Of a stretch of 64,000 bases of DNA, positions 18,447 to 26,278 are shown piece after piece. Origin of the DNA: Sulfurospirillum sp. SCADC (lineage in GTDB: Bacteria; Campylobacterota; Campylobacteria; Campylobacterales; Sulfurospirillaceae); assembly GCF_000743525.1 (NCBI RefSeq), contig NZ_JQGK01000009.1, positions 42,321 through 106,320 on the forward strand, given 5' to 3'. The notes beneath the pieces are model-generated. The model made no database searches. It saw nothing but the letters and a program-made list of their open reading frames with translations, and was not told the origin of the DNA. The translations under genes were made by a program, and so were the position numbers. Each line of letters opens with the position of its first letter. Within the stretch, counting starts at the first letter, position 1.

Positions 18447-19274
18447 ATGGTTATTGGTATTGTTGGACTTGGTTTGATGGGAGGCTCTTTAGGTTTAGCA
18501 CTCCAGAACACCAAATTGGTCTCTAAAATTGTTGGCTTCGACCACAATCTGAGCCACTGTGAAGAGGCATTAAAACTCAATCTCGTACACGACATTGTCT
18601 CTTTTGCTGAGATTAAAGCCTGCGATGTGATTTTCCTTGCCATTCCTGTTGGAGGTATTATCAAAGCACTTCAGGATCTCAAAGATGTGCGCGATACCAC
18701 TACGATTATTGATTTAGGAAGTACCAAAGCGGAGATCGTAGCCTCTGTACCTGAATCGATTCGATCCAACTTCATTGCCGCGCACCCGATGACCGGTACC
18801 GAAAAATTTGGCCCCAGTGCAGCGATTCAAAATCTCTACCATGATAAAGTGGTTGTTTTATGCGATACTGACAACAGCAATGACTTACACAAAAACCGAG
18901 CGATTCAAATGTTCTCCCACATTGGAATGAAAATCGTCTTTATGGACCCAATATCCCACGATGCGCATGCTTCGTTTATCTCACATCTTCCCCATGTGAT
19001 CAGTTACGCGCTGGCAAACAGTGTTATGGGACAAGAAGATCCTAAGAGCATTTTAGCCCTTGCAGCAGGCGGTTTTAGGGATATGAGCCGCGTGGCTAAG
19101 AGTTCGCCTCACATGTGGTCGGATATTTTTAGACAAAATAAAACCAATCTTTTAAGTTCGATTGAAATATTTGAGCAAGAGCTTGAAAAGTCAAAAAAAA
19201 TGATTGAAGAAGAGGACTGGAGTGGTCTTGAAGCGTGGATGAGCAAAGCCACGACTTTGCATAAAATTCTCTAA
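18447..19274 (+). CDS. tyrA: Prephenate dehydrogenase
   Basis: TyrA oxidises prephenate to 4-hydroxyphenylpyruvate for tyrosine synthesis. I start it at ATG 18447, six bases after AAGGA, giving 275 residues. The frame is open further upstream but encodes no family sequence. The N-terminal NAD-binding motif GIVGLGLMGGSLGLAL begins at residue 4. HPMTGTEKFGP and SHLPHVISYAL are conserved prephenate-binding segments. There is no fused chorismate mutase; that domain is on PheA at 33.8 kb. A hairpin terminator overlaps the stop codon. Confidence 0.94.
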   Translation: MVIGIVGLGLMGGSLGLALQNTKLVSKIVGFDHNLSHCEEALKLNLVHDIVSFAEIKACDVIFLAIPVGGIIKALQDLKDVRDTTTIIDLGSTKAEIVASVPESIRSNFIAAHPMTGTEKFGPSAAIQNLYHDKVVVLCDTDNSNDLHKNRAIQMFSHIGMKIVFMDPISHDAHASFISHLPHVISYALANSVMGQEDPKSILALAAGGFRDMSRVAKSSPHMWSDIFRQNKTNLLSSIEIFEQELEKSKKMIEEEDWSGLEAWMSKATTLHKIL

Positions 19275-19299
19275 AAAAGCTTTACATGTAAGCTTTTTT
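19273..19299. terminator. Terminator hairpin with TACATGTA loop, tyrA/fabH gap
   Basis: AAAAAAGCTT (19273-19282) pairs with AAGCTTTTTT (19290-19299), giving A/T tracts for termination in both directions. The loop is the recurrent TACATGTA palindrome. A second TACATGTA copy lies at 19305-19312 before the fabH stop. Confidence 0.75.
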
Positions 19300-19316
19300 A
19301 GGGTTACATGTAAAGC

Positions 19317-20309
19317 TTATTGACCACCAAAACGTACAAGAGCGCTTGCCCAGGTAAAGCCACCACCAAAGGTATCTAAGAGCATCAGATCACCTTTTTT
19401 AATACGTCCCTCTTCATACGCATCGTTCATTGCCATCGGAATAGAAGCTGCGGAAGTATTGCCATATTTTGCGACCGTTAAAACGGTTTTTTCGATAGGA
19501 AAATTCAGTTTCGCACGTACTGCTTCGATGATTCTAAAATTGGCTTGATGCGGGATAAAATGATCAATTTGCGAAGCATCAATGTTATTTTTTTCTAAAA
19601 TATCGATCACATCATTGGTCAAAGTTTTCACCGCCACTTTGTAGACTTCATTGCCTTGCATTTTGATGTAATTGAGTTTCGTATCCAGCGTCTCTTGGGA
19701 GCATGGGTATTTGGATCCACACCCTGGAGTGATGAGAAGATCGCCATAACGACCATCCGCGGAGGCGTGAATATCTAAAATAGCTTCGTTTTTGTTCTCA
19801 GTCGCACCAATAATCGCAGCGCCTGCACCATCACCAAAGAGAATACAGGTACCTCTATCGGTATAGTCAATCATACTACTGATTTTCTCAGCACCGATAA
19901 GCAAAATATTTTTTTTCATCCCAGATTCAATAAAAGCTTTTGCCATGGAGAGCATATAGACAAAACCACTGCATGCAGCGCTGATGTCAAATGCCATGAC
20001 ATTGTTAATATCTAACTTTCCTGCAATCACACACGCGGTTGATGGCATACATAAATAATCAGGAGAAAGTGTCGCACAGATGATAAGATCAATCTCATCT
20101 TTTTCAATTCCTGCACGTTCAATGGCCTTTAAAGCTGCTTTGACACCTAAATCACTGGTTGATTCATCGTCCGCAGCAATACGTCTCTCTTTAATTCCTG
20201 TACGCTTCTCAATCCACTCATCACTGGTTTCAACCATTTTTTCAAGATCGCTGTTGCTGAGAATGCGAGAAGGAGCATAACCTCCAATGGATTTTAAAGA
20301 TGCGTACAC
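19317..20309 (-). CDS. fabH: Beta-ketoacyl-ACP synthase III
   Basis: FabH condenses acetyl-CoA with malonyl-ACP to start fatty acid synthesis. The 330-residue protein has the catalytic triad: C113 in [10 protein letters not shown], His in PHQANFRII (about 250) and Asn in [11 protein letters not shown] (about 280). The C-terminal [11 protein letters not shown] motif is also present. It lies 9 nt after plsX. The order rpmF-plsX-fabH is the classic lipid/ribosomal operon, shared with E. coli and Helicobacter. Confidence 0.97.
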   Translation of the reverse strand: MYASLKSIGGYAPSRILSNSDLEKMVETSDEWIEKRTGIKERRIAADDESTSDLGVKAALKAIERAGIEKDEIDLIICATLSPDYLCMPSTACVIAGKLDINNVMAFDISAACSGFVYMLSMAKAFIESGMKKNILLIGAEKISSMIDYTDRGTCILFGDGAGAAIIGATENKNEAILDIHASADGRYGDLLITPGCGSKYPCSQETLDTKLNYIKMQGNEVYKVAVKTLTNDVIDILEKNNIDASQIDHFIPHQANFRIIEAVRAKLNFPIEKTVLTVAKYGNTSAASIPMAMNDAYEEGRIKKGDLMLLDTFGGGFTWASALVRFGGQ

Positions 20310-20318
20310 GTTTATCCT

Positions 20319-21311
20319 TTATTGCTCTAGTAGTGCTATTTTTTGCTCAATATCAGCATTGATATTGGAAGTTGAAAAATTAATGGCTTGAAAAATAGCA
20401 TTTTTAACCGCTTTAGAGTTGCTTTTGCCATGCCCGATAATCGCACAACCGTCGATGCCAATCAGTGGAGCTCCACCGTACTCTGCATAATCAACTTGTT
20501 TTTTAAGCACTTTAAAGACTTTGCGCATCAATACTGCCCCAGCAATTGCTAAAGGAGAGCGCCTTACATTTTGCTTAATAATCTTGGTAATTGAATCGGC
20601 AACGCCTTCACTGGCTTTGAGTAAAATATTACCCACAAATCCATCGCAAACGATGACATCCACAGAGCCATCAAAAACATTATTGCCTTCGACATTACCG
20701 ACAAAACTCTCACATTTTTTGAGTGTTAAAAATGCCTCTTTTGTAATTTCATTGCCTTTACTCTCCTCTTCACCATTTGAGAGTAAGCCAACTTTAGGCT
20801 TAGCAATGTTCAGCACATCTTTGGCATAGGCTTCGCCCATAACCGCAAATTGTGCTAAATGCTCTGCTTTACAATCCACATTGGCACCCACATCCAATAC
20901 CAAACTCAACCTTCCAGGAACAGCGGTTGGCATAATGGTAGCAATAGCAGGACGTAAAACACCTTTGAGTCTTCCAATACGCAAGGTTGCTAAACTCATC
21001 GTTGCGCCACTGTGCCCCATGGAGACAACAGCATCTGCTGTTTTCTCTTTAACCAAATCAACGGCTTTATAAATAGAGGTCTCTTTGCGTTTGAGAGCAT
21101 TGGTTGCGGCTTCGTGCATATCAAGAACATCCGTAGCTTCAACAAATGAGATTCTGTCTAAATATTCATGAGGGGTAAGGGATCTAAGAAGAGCAACCTC
21201 CCCGACAAGAAGTGCTTTAAAATCACGTTCTCTTAATGCGTGAAGTGTTCCTTCAACAATGGGGGCAGGACCGAAATCCCCGCCCATCGCGTCAATTGCT
21301 ATGGTTAGCAT
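20319..21311 (-). CDS. plsX: Phosphate acyltransferase PlsX
   Basis: PlsX makes acyl-phosphate from acyl-ACP, the substrate of PlsY (11.2 kb). The 330-residue protein begins with the conserved [16 protein letters not shown] segment. It also contains [25 protein letters not shown] and [11 protein letters not shown], all family hallmarks. Its ATG begins directly after the rpmF stop codon, so the two are cotranscribed. Confidence 0.97.
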   Translation of the reverse strand: MLTIAIDAMGGDFGPAPIVEGTLHALRERDFKALLVGEVALLRSLTPHEYLDRISFVEATDVLDMHEAATNALKRKETSIYKAVDLVKEKTADAVVSMGHSGATMSLATLRIGRLKGVLRPAIATIMPTAVPGRLSLVLDVGANVDCKAEHLAQFAVMGEAYAKDVLNIAKPKVGLLSNGEEESKGNEITKEAFLTLKKCESFVGNVEGNNVFDGSVDVIVCDGFVGNILLKASEGVADSITKIIKQNVRRSPLAIAGAVLMRKVFKVLKKQVDYAEYGGAPLIGIDGCAIIGHGKSNSKAVKNAIFQAINFSTSNINADIEQKIALLEQ

Positions 21312-21464
21312 TTAGTTTTTATATTCGCCTGTCGTTTTGTTCACTCTATGAGGCATTTTCCATGTTCCATCGGTGTCTTTAACAGGCATAGGAAGAGTAA
21401 CTTTGTAGTGTGTTCTTCTTTTTGCGCTTCTGGTTTTACTCACGCGTCTCTTAGGTACAGCCAT
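21312..21464 (-). CDS. rpmF: 50S ribosomal protein L32
   Basis: A 50-codon gene starts at 21464 with the sequence [20 protein letters not shown] and ends in TTGEYKN. The basic N-terminus is typical of L32, and the CxxC zinc-ribbon pairs found in some L32 proteins are absent, so this is a zinc-independent form. It lies between the DUF177 gene (one base upstream) and plsX (immediately downstream), the standard position. Confidence 0.95.
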   Translation of the reverse strand: MAVPKRRVSKTRSAKRRTHYKVTLPMPVKDTDGTWKMPHRVNKTTGEYKN

Positions 21465-21465
21465 T

Positions 21466-21834
21466 TTATTCTCCTTTTAGTTGTTCACATTGTCCACAAT
21501 AGTGGTAATCGCTTTTGAAAGCTTCGATCTCGCTTTGCAGTATTGCAGCAAGGTCAATCGAACCGTCAAAAAACTCTATTATATTTAAAAGCTCTTCACC
21601 CTCAGTATCTTCATAGAGACCTTCACTTGCAAAGACTTCCACCCCTTCATTCACCATCAGCTTAAAACTTTCAGCACATCTATCACACACATGAAGAAGG
21701 GTTCCCTCCATCGTACCTGTGCATTTTACCATTGTCTTACTTGTCTTGAAAGCTTCCCCAAAAAATCTGATTTCACCGAGAGATGTTTCAAAATGAATCC
21801 CAGTTGTGGGAATTTTTTTGAATTCGATCTGCAT
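21466..21834 (-). CDS. DUF177/YceD family protein
   Basis: The 122-residue protein has the family's central [12 protein letters not shown] motif and a second pair, [13 protein letters not shown], at the very end. The four cysteines suggest a metal site. YceD proteins sit next to rpmF in most bacteria and, in plants and E. coli, have been linked to 23S rRNA accumulation. This specific role is untested here. The stop codon is one base from the rpmF ATG, and ndk lies 5 nt upstream, so this is a ndk-yceD-rpmF-plsX-fabH operon. Confidence 0.85.
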   Translation of the reverse strand: MQIEFKKIPTTGIHFETSLGEIRFFGEAFKTSKTMVKCTGTMEGTLLHVCDRCAESFKLMVNEGVEVFASEGLYEDTEGEELLNIIEFFDGSIDLAAILQSEIEAFKSDYHYCGQCEQLKGE

Positions 21835-21839
21835 TGAAA

Positions 21840-22253
21840 TTAAAGAATTTCTCTTCGTGCAAAAAAGAAATCAATTTCGATTTTTGCATTTTCTAAACTA
21901 TCGCTACCATGAACTGCATTTGCATCAATACTATCGGCAAAATCAGCTCTAATCGTACCTTTAGCTGCCTCTTTAGGATTGGTTGCACCCATAAGATCAC
22001 GGTTTTTAAGAACGGCATTTTCGCCTTCTAAAACCATCACGACAACAGGTCCACTTATCATAAATGAAACTAATTCACCAAAAAATGGTCTACTGGCATG
22101 AACAGCGTAAAAAGCCTCTGCATCCGCTTGGCTGAGTTGTACTTTTTTCATCGCTGCAATTTTTAATCCATTTGATTCAAATCTGTCAACAATTTTACCA
22201 ATAACGTTTTTTGCTACTGCATCTGGTTTAATAATGGATAATGTGCTCTCCAC
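21840..22253 (-). CDS. ndk: Nucleoside diphosphate kinase
   Basis: Ndk equilibrates nucleoside di- and triphosphates through a phospho-histidine. The 137-residue protein has the active-site His at H115 in [12 protein letters not shown] and the start [15 protein letters not shown] typical of the family. Length is normal. It is the first gene of the ndk-yceD-rpmF-plsX-fabH run. Confidence 0.97.
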   Translation of the reverse strand: MESTLSIIKPDAVAKNVIGKIVDRFESNGLKIAAMKKVQLSQADAEAFYAVHASRPFFGELVSFMISGPVVVMVLEGENAVLKNRDLMGATNPKEAAKGTIRADFADSIDANAVHGSDSLENAKIEIDFFFARREIL

Positions 22254-22366
22254 AATACGCTCCTATATATAATTAAATTTCATAACTTTGTAGGGAATTA
22301 GAACGTGGGAGTATAGCAGAATTTTTTTTTAATATCAATAAAGAGCTACTAAAGTATCTTACATGT

Positions 22367-22398
22367 AAAACTAAAGAGGAAAAATCCTCTTTAGTTTT
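22367..22398 (-). terminator. Terminator of the ferredoxin gene
   Basis: AAAACTAAAGAGGA and TCCTCTTTAGTTTT are perfect 14-base inverted repeats around AAAA. The hairpin starts 8 nt after the ferredoxin stop codon. Read on the minus strand it ends in a T tract. A TACATGTA copy (22360-22367) touches its far end. Confidence 0.85.
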
Positions 22399-22406
22399 GA
22401 CTGTTT

Positions 22407-22691
22407 TTATTCAGCACAAGGTGTTGTGCCTTTTCTTAAATCTGCACCGATTTCATCACGGCTTGGTTGTCCAGGATAAGGTGCGTCCCACACAATACAT
22501 CCTTCCGTTGGGCATGCTTCGGCACATGCAGGGGCATCATGATGTCCAACACACTCTACACATTTATCAGCATATACATAATAAATATCTGCGCCTGTTG
22601 GGTTGTCACTATCGTCTACAATTGCTTCAACAGGGCACTCATCGATACAGGCACCACATGCGATACAAATATCAGTAATTTTTACTGCCAT
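22407..22691 (-). CDS. fdxA: 2x[4Fe-4S] ferredoxin
   Basis: The 94-residue protein has clusters CIACGACIDECP (residues 9-20) and CVECVGHHDAPACAEACP with the same extended spacing as the ferredoxin at 14.3 kb. It has a longer C-terminal tail ending GTTPCAE, with an extra Cys. It is a soluble electron carrier, possibly for pyruvate or 2-oxoglutarate oxidoreductases. In C. jejuni an fdxA gene lies next to ahpC and ndk, and the same neighbours are seen here apart from the inserted chemoreceptor gene. The symbol rests on that context. Confidence 0.88.
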   Translation of the reverse strand: MAVKITDICIACGACIDECPVEAIVDDSDNPTGADIYYVYADKCVECVGHHDAPACAEACPTEGCIVWDAPYPGQPSRDEIGADLRKGTTPCAE

Positions 22692-22805
22692 AATTTCTCC
22701 TTACTTCAGTTTTTACTAGCAAAAAACTATATCGAAACTAAATTAAAATTGATATTAAAATTGTTTGTAATCTTAACATATCAAACCAAAGGAAGGTAAA
22801 CCATT

Positions 22806-22824
22806 ATTGACGTTCATTGACGTT
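22806..22824. repeat. Tandem ATTGACGTT repeat upstream of the chemoreceptor
   Basis: ATTGACGTT occurs at 22806-22814 and again at 22816-22824, a 10-base period, that is one helical turn. It lies 79 bases before the chemoreceptor ATG in the 211-nt gap 22692-22902. It could be a binding site for a regulator. The rest of the gap shows no gene. Confidence 0.4.
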
Positions 22825-22902
22825 TTTTCTCTCCTTTAACAATCTTAAAAGGATTATTTGAATACTATCATTTCATTAATATTTTAGTTCAGGGGCATAT
22901 AC

Positions 22903-24873
22903 ATGAACTCGATAGCAAAAAAAGTGACCATTTTACAAGTCTTGATTGTTTCGATCTCTATTTTTTCATTTATTTTTTACATCAATTTTTATCTGAGTGG
23001 CTATATTAAGCAAGAAACTGAGCAAAAAATTCATTCAAATATTGCAGATTTACAACAAACTGTTCACGTGTATAACAGTGCTCTTGAAGATACAGCAGTG
23101 AAACTTTTTAGTATTTTTGAGGCAGGATTTGGCACGTTTCATGTCGATGCCAAGGAGAAGATCAAAGTCAATGGTATTGATACCCCTTTGATTGCGGCAG
23201 GTGGCTACACACTCAATAACAACTTTGCAAAAGTGGAAGCTTTTAAAGAGATTACCGGAGCGATTGCAACTATTTTTGTATTGAATGGGGATGATTTTAT
23301 TCGTATCTCTACCTCCTTGAAAAAAGAGGATGGCTCACGTGCCATGGGAACCTATCTAGGTAAAAACAGTCCCGCGTATGAACCTATTATGAAAAAACAA
23401 AAATATATCGGTAGTGCGCGGCTTTTTGGTCAAGATTATATTACCGTTTATGCTCCTATTATTGAAGAAAATAAAATTTTAGGGATTTTATTTATTGGTT
23501 ACAATTTTACCGAAGGGCTCAAAGGACTTGAAGAACAGATCAATACGATGAAAATTGGAGAACATGGCTATTTTTATGCGATGAATACCAAAAGTGAGTC
23601 GTACGATATTCACCCCAAAAATGATGGGGCAAAAATTACTTCAGAACTCGATAAAAAAATGCTTGCGCAAAAAAATGGGATGTTCCATATCGTGGAAGAG
23701 GGCGAAGAGAAAATTGTCAGTTTTCAAGCCTTTAATAAATGGAATTGGGTTTTAGTTGCCAAAGCCAATGAAAAAGATTTTCAAGCGGCGAACGATAAAC
23801 TAAGAGATATACTGATCATTACCTCTTTAGTTCTTACGTTGGCCATTGTGCTTGTTATCTGGGTCATTATCAATCAAATTATTACCAAACCGCTTAATAA
23901 CCTGATCGAAAAAGCCAAAGAGCTCTCCAGTGGAGATGGCGATCTTACCCGAAAACTACAGATTAAAGGTAGCGATGAAATTGCTCAAGCAAGTGAGCAA
24001 ATCAACCACTTTATTGAAAAAGTGCGTGTTCTCATCTGCAATGCAAAATCGCTCTCTAGCGAGAATTCTTCCATCTCTCATGAACTTTCAACAACCTCAT
24101 TGCAAGTTGAAAAGTTGGTCGAACAATCGACCACTATCGTCTTTGATACGACCAAACAAGCCAATCAAGTCCGTGGCAATATGCTAGGTTCTATCGAGCA
24201 AGCTAAAAACAGTAAAGAAGAGATGGTTAAAGCCAACCATTCACTCTACTCAGCGAGTAATGCCGTTGTTGCACTTACCGATGAGATACAAAAAAGTTCC
24301 GTTACCGAAATTGAACTTGCCCAAAAATTGAGTCAACTGAGTATTGATGCGGAACAAGTTAGAAGTGTCTTAACCGTTATCAGTGACATTGCAGATCAGA
24401 CCAATCTCCTTGCTTTAAATGCTGCCATTGAAGCTGCGCGCGCAGGAGAGCATGGGCGTGGTTTTGCGGTTGTTGCAGATGAAGTACGAAAGTTGGCTGA
24501 ACGTACTCAAAAAAGCCTTATTGAAATCAATGCAACGATTAATGTGATTGTTCAATCCATCGTCAATTCCAGCGAACAAATGAGTCACAACTCTCACAAA
24601 ATTGAGGAACTCGCCATCAGCGCACAAGAGGTTGAAAATCGTCTGCAAGAGAGCTTCACCATTATTGATGCGGTAACAAAAACAACTGAAAATACGGTTG
24701 ATAACTATCTTCAAACCGGCACTGAAATTGATGCTATTATCACGAAAATAGGTGAAATCAATAAAATTTCAACGGAAAATAGCCGCAGCGTTGAAGAGAT
24801 AGCAGGAGCCGCGGAACACCTCAGTAAAATGACGGAAAACCTCAACCATAAGCTTGAAGAATTTAGAACCTAA
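22903..24873 (+). CDS. Methyl-accepting chemotaxis protein with periplasmic Cache domain
   Basis: The 656-residue chemoreceptor has a first membrane helix (about 10-32) and a large periplasmic sensor. The sensor carries Cache-like strands such as [13 protein letters not shown] and [10 protein letters not shown] second helix (about 300-323) and a HAMP segment follow. The cytoplasmic signalling hairpin has the invariant tip [20 protein letters not shown]. It should couple to CheW/CheA/CheV encoded at 41-45 kb. The ligand cannot be told. It lies between fdxA and ahpC; I recall no receptor at that place in C. jejuni, so it may be a later insertion. AGGGG eight bases before the ATG is a good ribosome binding site. 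Confidence 0.93.
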   Translation: MNSIAKKVTILQVLIVSISIFSFIFYINFYLSGYIKQETEQKIHSNIADLQQTVHVYNSALEDTAVKLFSIFEAGFGTFHVDAKEKIKVNGIDTPLIAAGGYTLNNNFAKVEAFKEITGAIATIFVLNGDDFIRISTSLKKEDGSRAMGTYLGKNSPAYEPIMKKQKYIGSARLFGQDYITVYAPIIEENKILGILFIGYNFTEGLKGLEEQINTMKIGEHGYFYAMNTKSESYDIHPKNDGAKITSELDKKMLAQKNGMFHIVEEGEEKIVSFQAFNKWNWVLVAKANEKDFQAANDKLRDILIITSLVLTLAIVLVIWVIINQIITKPLNNLIEKAKELSSGDGDLTRKLQIKGSDEIAQASEQINHFIEKVRVLICNAKSLSSENSSISHELSTTSLQVEKLVEQSTTIVFDTTKQANQVRGNMLGSIEQAKNSKEEMVKANHSLYSASNAVVALTDEIQKSSVTEIELAQKLSQLSIDAEQVRSVLTVISDIADQTNLLALNAAIEAARAGEHGRGFAVVADEVRKLAERTQKSLIEINATINVIVQSIVNSSEQMSHNSHKIEELAISAQEVENRLQESFTIIDAVTKTTENTVDNYLQTGTEIDAIITKIGEINKISTENSRSVEEIAGAAEHLSKMTENLNHKLEEFRT

Positions 24874-24939
24874 ATTTGGGTTAAAACTTATTGGATAAAA
24901 TTAGTCTTATTGATTAAAAGAGTTTTTTATATTTAATTG

Positions 24940-24945
24940 TATAAT
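24940..24945 (+). promoter_or_regulatory. -10 box for ahpC
   Basis: TATAAT in the context AATTGTATAATTTCTG lies 39 bases before the ahpC ATG, with AAAGGA at 24974-24979 as ribosome binding site. Flanking TTATA and TATAA half-sites are present with wrong spacing for a classical PerR box. Confidence 0.6.
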
Positions 24946-24983
24946 TTCTGTACCAATAAAAATTCTCAATTAAAGGATACTTA

Positions 24984-25580
24984 ATGTTAGTAACCAATAA
25001 AGCTCCTGACTTTACAGCAACTGCCGTTCTTGGTGACAATCAAATTGTCGATAACTTCAATCTCTACGAAAACTTTGGATCCAAAGGAACTGTTTTATTC
25101 TTCTATCCACTCGATTTCACCTTTGTATGTCCCTCTGAAATCATTGCCTTTGATAAAAGACTCGAAGAGTTTAAAAACCGTGGAATTAATATCGTTGGTA
25201 TCTCTATCGACTCACAATTTTCACATTTTGCATGGAAAAATACACCCGTCAATCAAGGTGGCATTGGTCAAGTAAGATTCCCATTGGTTGCCGACATTAC
25301 CAAACAAATTTCCCGTGATTACGACGTTCTTTTTAAAGAAGGTGTAGCACTTCGTGGTTCATTTTTGATCGACAAAGACGGTACGGTAAGACACGCTGTG
25401 ATCAATGACTTACCTCTTGGAAGAAATATCGATGAGATGTTACGCATGATCGACACCATGCTCTTTACAAACGAATACGGTGAAGTGTGTCCAGCAGGTT
25501 GGCAAAAAGGCGATAAAGGTATGACAGCAAGCACCGAAGGTGTTGCAGACTATCTTGCGCATAACTCAGATAAACTTTAA
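24984..25580 (+). CDS. ahpC: 2-Cys peroxiredoxin (alkyl hydroperoxide reductase subunit C)
   Basis: AhpC reduces hydrogen peroxide and organic peroxides. The 198-residue protein has the peroxidatic Cys C49 in DFTFVCPSE and the resolving Cys C169 in EVCPAGW, so it is a typical 2-Cys enzyme. No ahpF is nearby; Campylobacterota generally use thioredoxin as reductant. It is convergent with a PerR-type regulator gene, a probable regulator of it. A strong terminator separates the two. Confidence 0.96.
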   Translation: MLVTNKAPDFTATAVLGDNQIVDNFNLYENFGSKGTVLFFYPLDFTFVCPSEIIAFDKRLEEFKNRGINIVGISIDSQFSHFAWKNTPVNQGGIGQVRFPLVADITKQISRDYDVLFKEGVALRGSFLIDKDGTVRHAVINDLPLGRNIDEMLRMIDTMLFTNEYGEVCPAGWQKGDKGMTASTEGVADYLAHNSDKL

Positions 25581-25587
25581 TCCTCTT

Positions 25588-25614
25588 CGCTAAGAGAGTT
25601 CATCTCTCTTAGCG
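25588..25614. terminator. Terminator between convergent ahpC and perR
   Basis: CGCTAAGAGAG and CTCTCTTAGCG form a perfect 11-bp stem around TTCAT. On the plus strand it is followed after a short spacer by CTCTTTTTTT. It serves ahpC and possibly perR. Confidence 0.85.
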
Positions 25615-25626
25615 TGACCTCTTTTT

Positions 25627-26046
25627 TTACGACCTCTTTTGACACACAGAACATGATTCAACACTAGCAATCACATCCATTCGATCAATTTTAACGCTCT
25701 TAGCCTGCTCTAATGTTATTTGATACTCAAACAAATTTTGGTCATAATCCACATCTTCAATCGCACCACACTGTTTACAAATAAGATGAATATGTGGCTT
25801 TGAGTAGATGTCATAACGCATTTTTCCCTCAGCGGTATTGACCTCAATGACCACCCCTTTTTCTTTCAGTGTCGCAAGGTTTTTGTAAACCGTTGCCAAA
25901 GACATCGATGGATTCTCTTTTCTAAGCGCCTCATACAGATCATCGATTGTTGGGTGCATCTTTTTACCTAACTCTTTAAGAACCGATATTCTTTGGGGTG
26001 TGGCTTTAAGCTCTTTGGTTTTGAGAAGAGTGATAAAATCATTCAT
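25627..26046 (-). CDS. perR: Fur family regulator, PerR-like
   Basis: The 139-residue protein has the winged helix TPQRISVLKEL and SLATVYKNLATLKEKG. The metal site follows in YSKPHIHLICKQCGAIEDVD (H85, H87, C90, C93), and a second pair CSVC lies at C132/C135 for the structural zinc. H31 and acidic residues near 98-100 fit the PerR sensing site. I start at 26046, six bases after AAGGGG, rather than at the upstream ATG. Neighbours ahpC and dxs match C. jejuni, where perR follows dxs. PerR versus Fur cannot be proven from sequence, but context favours PerR. Confidence 0.85.
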   Translation of the reverse strand: MNDFITLLKTKELKATPQRISVLKELGKKMHPTIDDLYEALRKENPSMSLATVYKNLATLKEKGVVIEVNTAEGKMRYDIYSKPHIHLICKQCGAIEDVDYDQNLFEYQITLEQAKSVKIDRMDVIASVESCSVCQKRS

Positions 26047-26140
26047 CATTAACCCCTTTCCTATAATCATTTTCTGAATGATTCCATAATTTAAATCAAT
26101 TTTCCTGAAAAAAAACTAACTAATAGTTTTTATTAATTAA

Positions 26141-26278
26141 TAGACTTCTTGCAAAATACACTTTGCAAGAAGAAAAAGCACCAGAGGTGCGTGGGCATTG
26201 CGCCGAGCAAAACCCAGTGTTAACGTAGTCTTTGGAGCTTTGCTTTAAAGACGTGTAAAAAGTTCTGCAAGAACTCTA
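26141..26278. repeat. Imperfect palindromic element at the 3' end of dxs
   Basis: The 205-nt gap between perR and dxs holds a 138-bp stretch with inverted ends: TAGACTTCTTGCA (26141-26153) against TGCAAGAACTCTA (26266-26278). Inside are further inverted pairs: CTTCTTGCAAA/TTTGCAAGAAG (26145-26172), GCACC/GGTGC, and a central GGG..TTGC GCCGA GCAA..CCC near 26204. The right end supplies the TAG stop of dxs. A related element with the same TAGACTTCTT end lies at 63658-63822. It looks like a small non-coding repeat element; no open frame or transposase is present. Confidence 0.55.
26261..26275 (-). terminator. Hairpin directly after dxs
   Basis: AGTTCT and AGAACT form a 6-bp stem around a 3-base loop, starting at the dxs stop codon. 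On the minus strand it is followed by TTTT. An alternative pairing with AGAGTTCT inside dxs (26280-26288) gives a longer palindrome. It probably ends the fliF-fliG-fliH-dxs transcript. Confidence 0.6.

Noticed and set aside
24920..24950. PerR box upstream of ahpC
   Set aside because: TTATA and TATAA half-sites are present but separated by 8 bases instead of 5, and the region is simply AT-rich.
26131..26142. TATTAATTAATA palindrome upstream of perR as an operator
   Set aside because: It is a perfect palindrome but made only of A and T in an AT-rich gap; no second copy or promoter overlap supports it.
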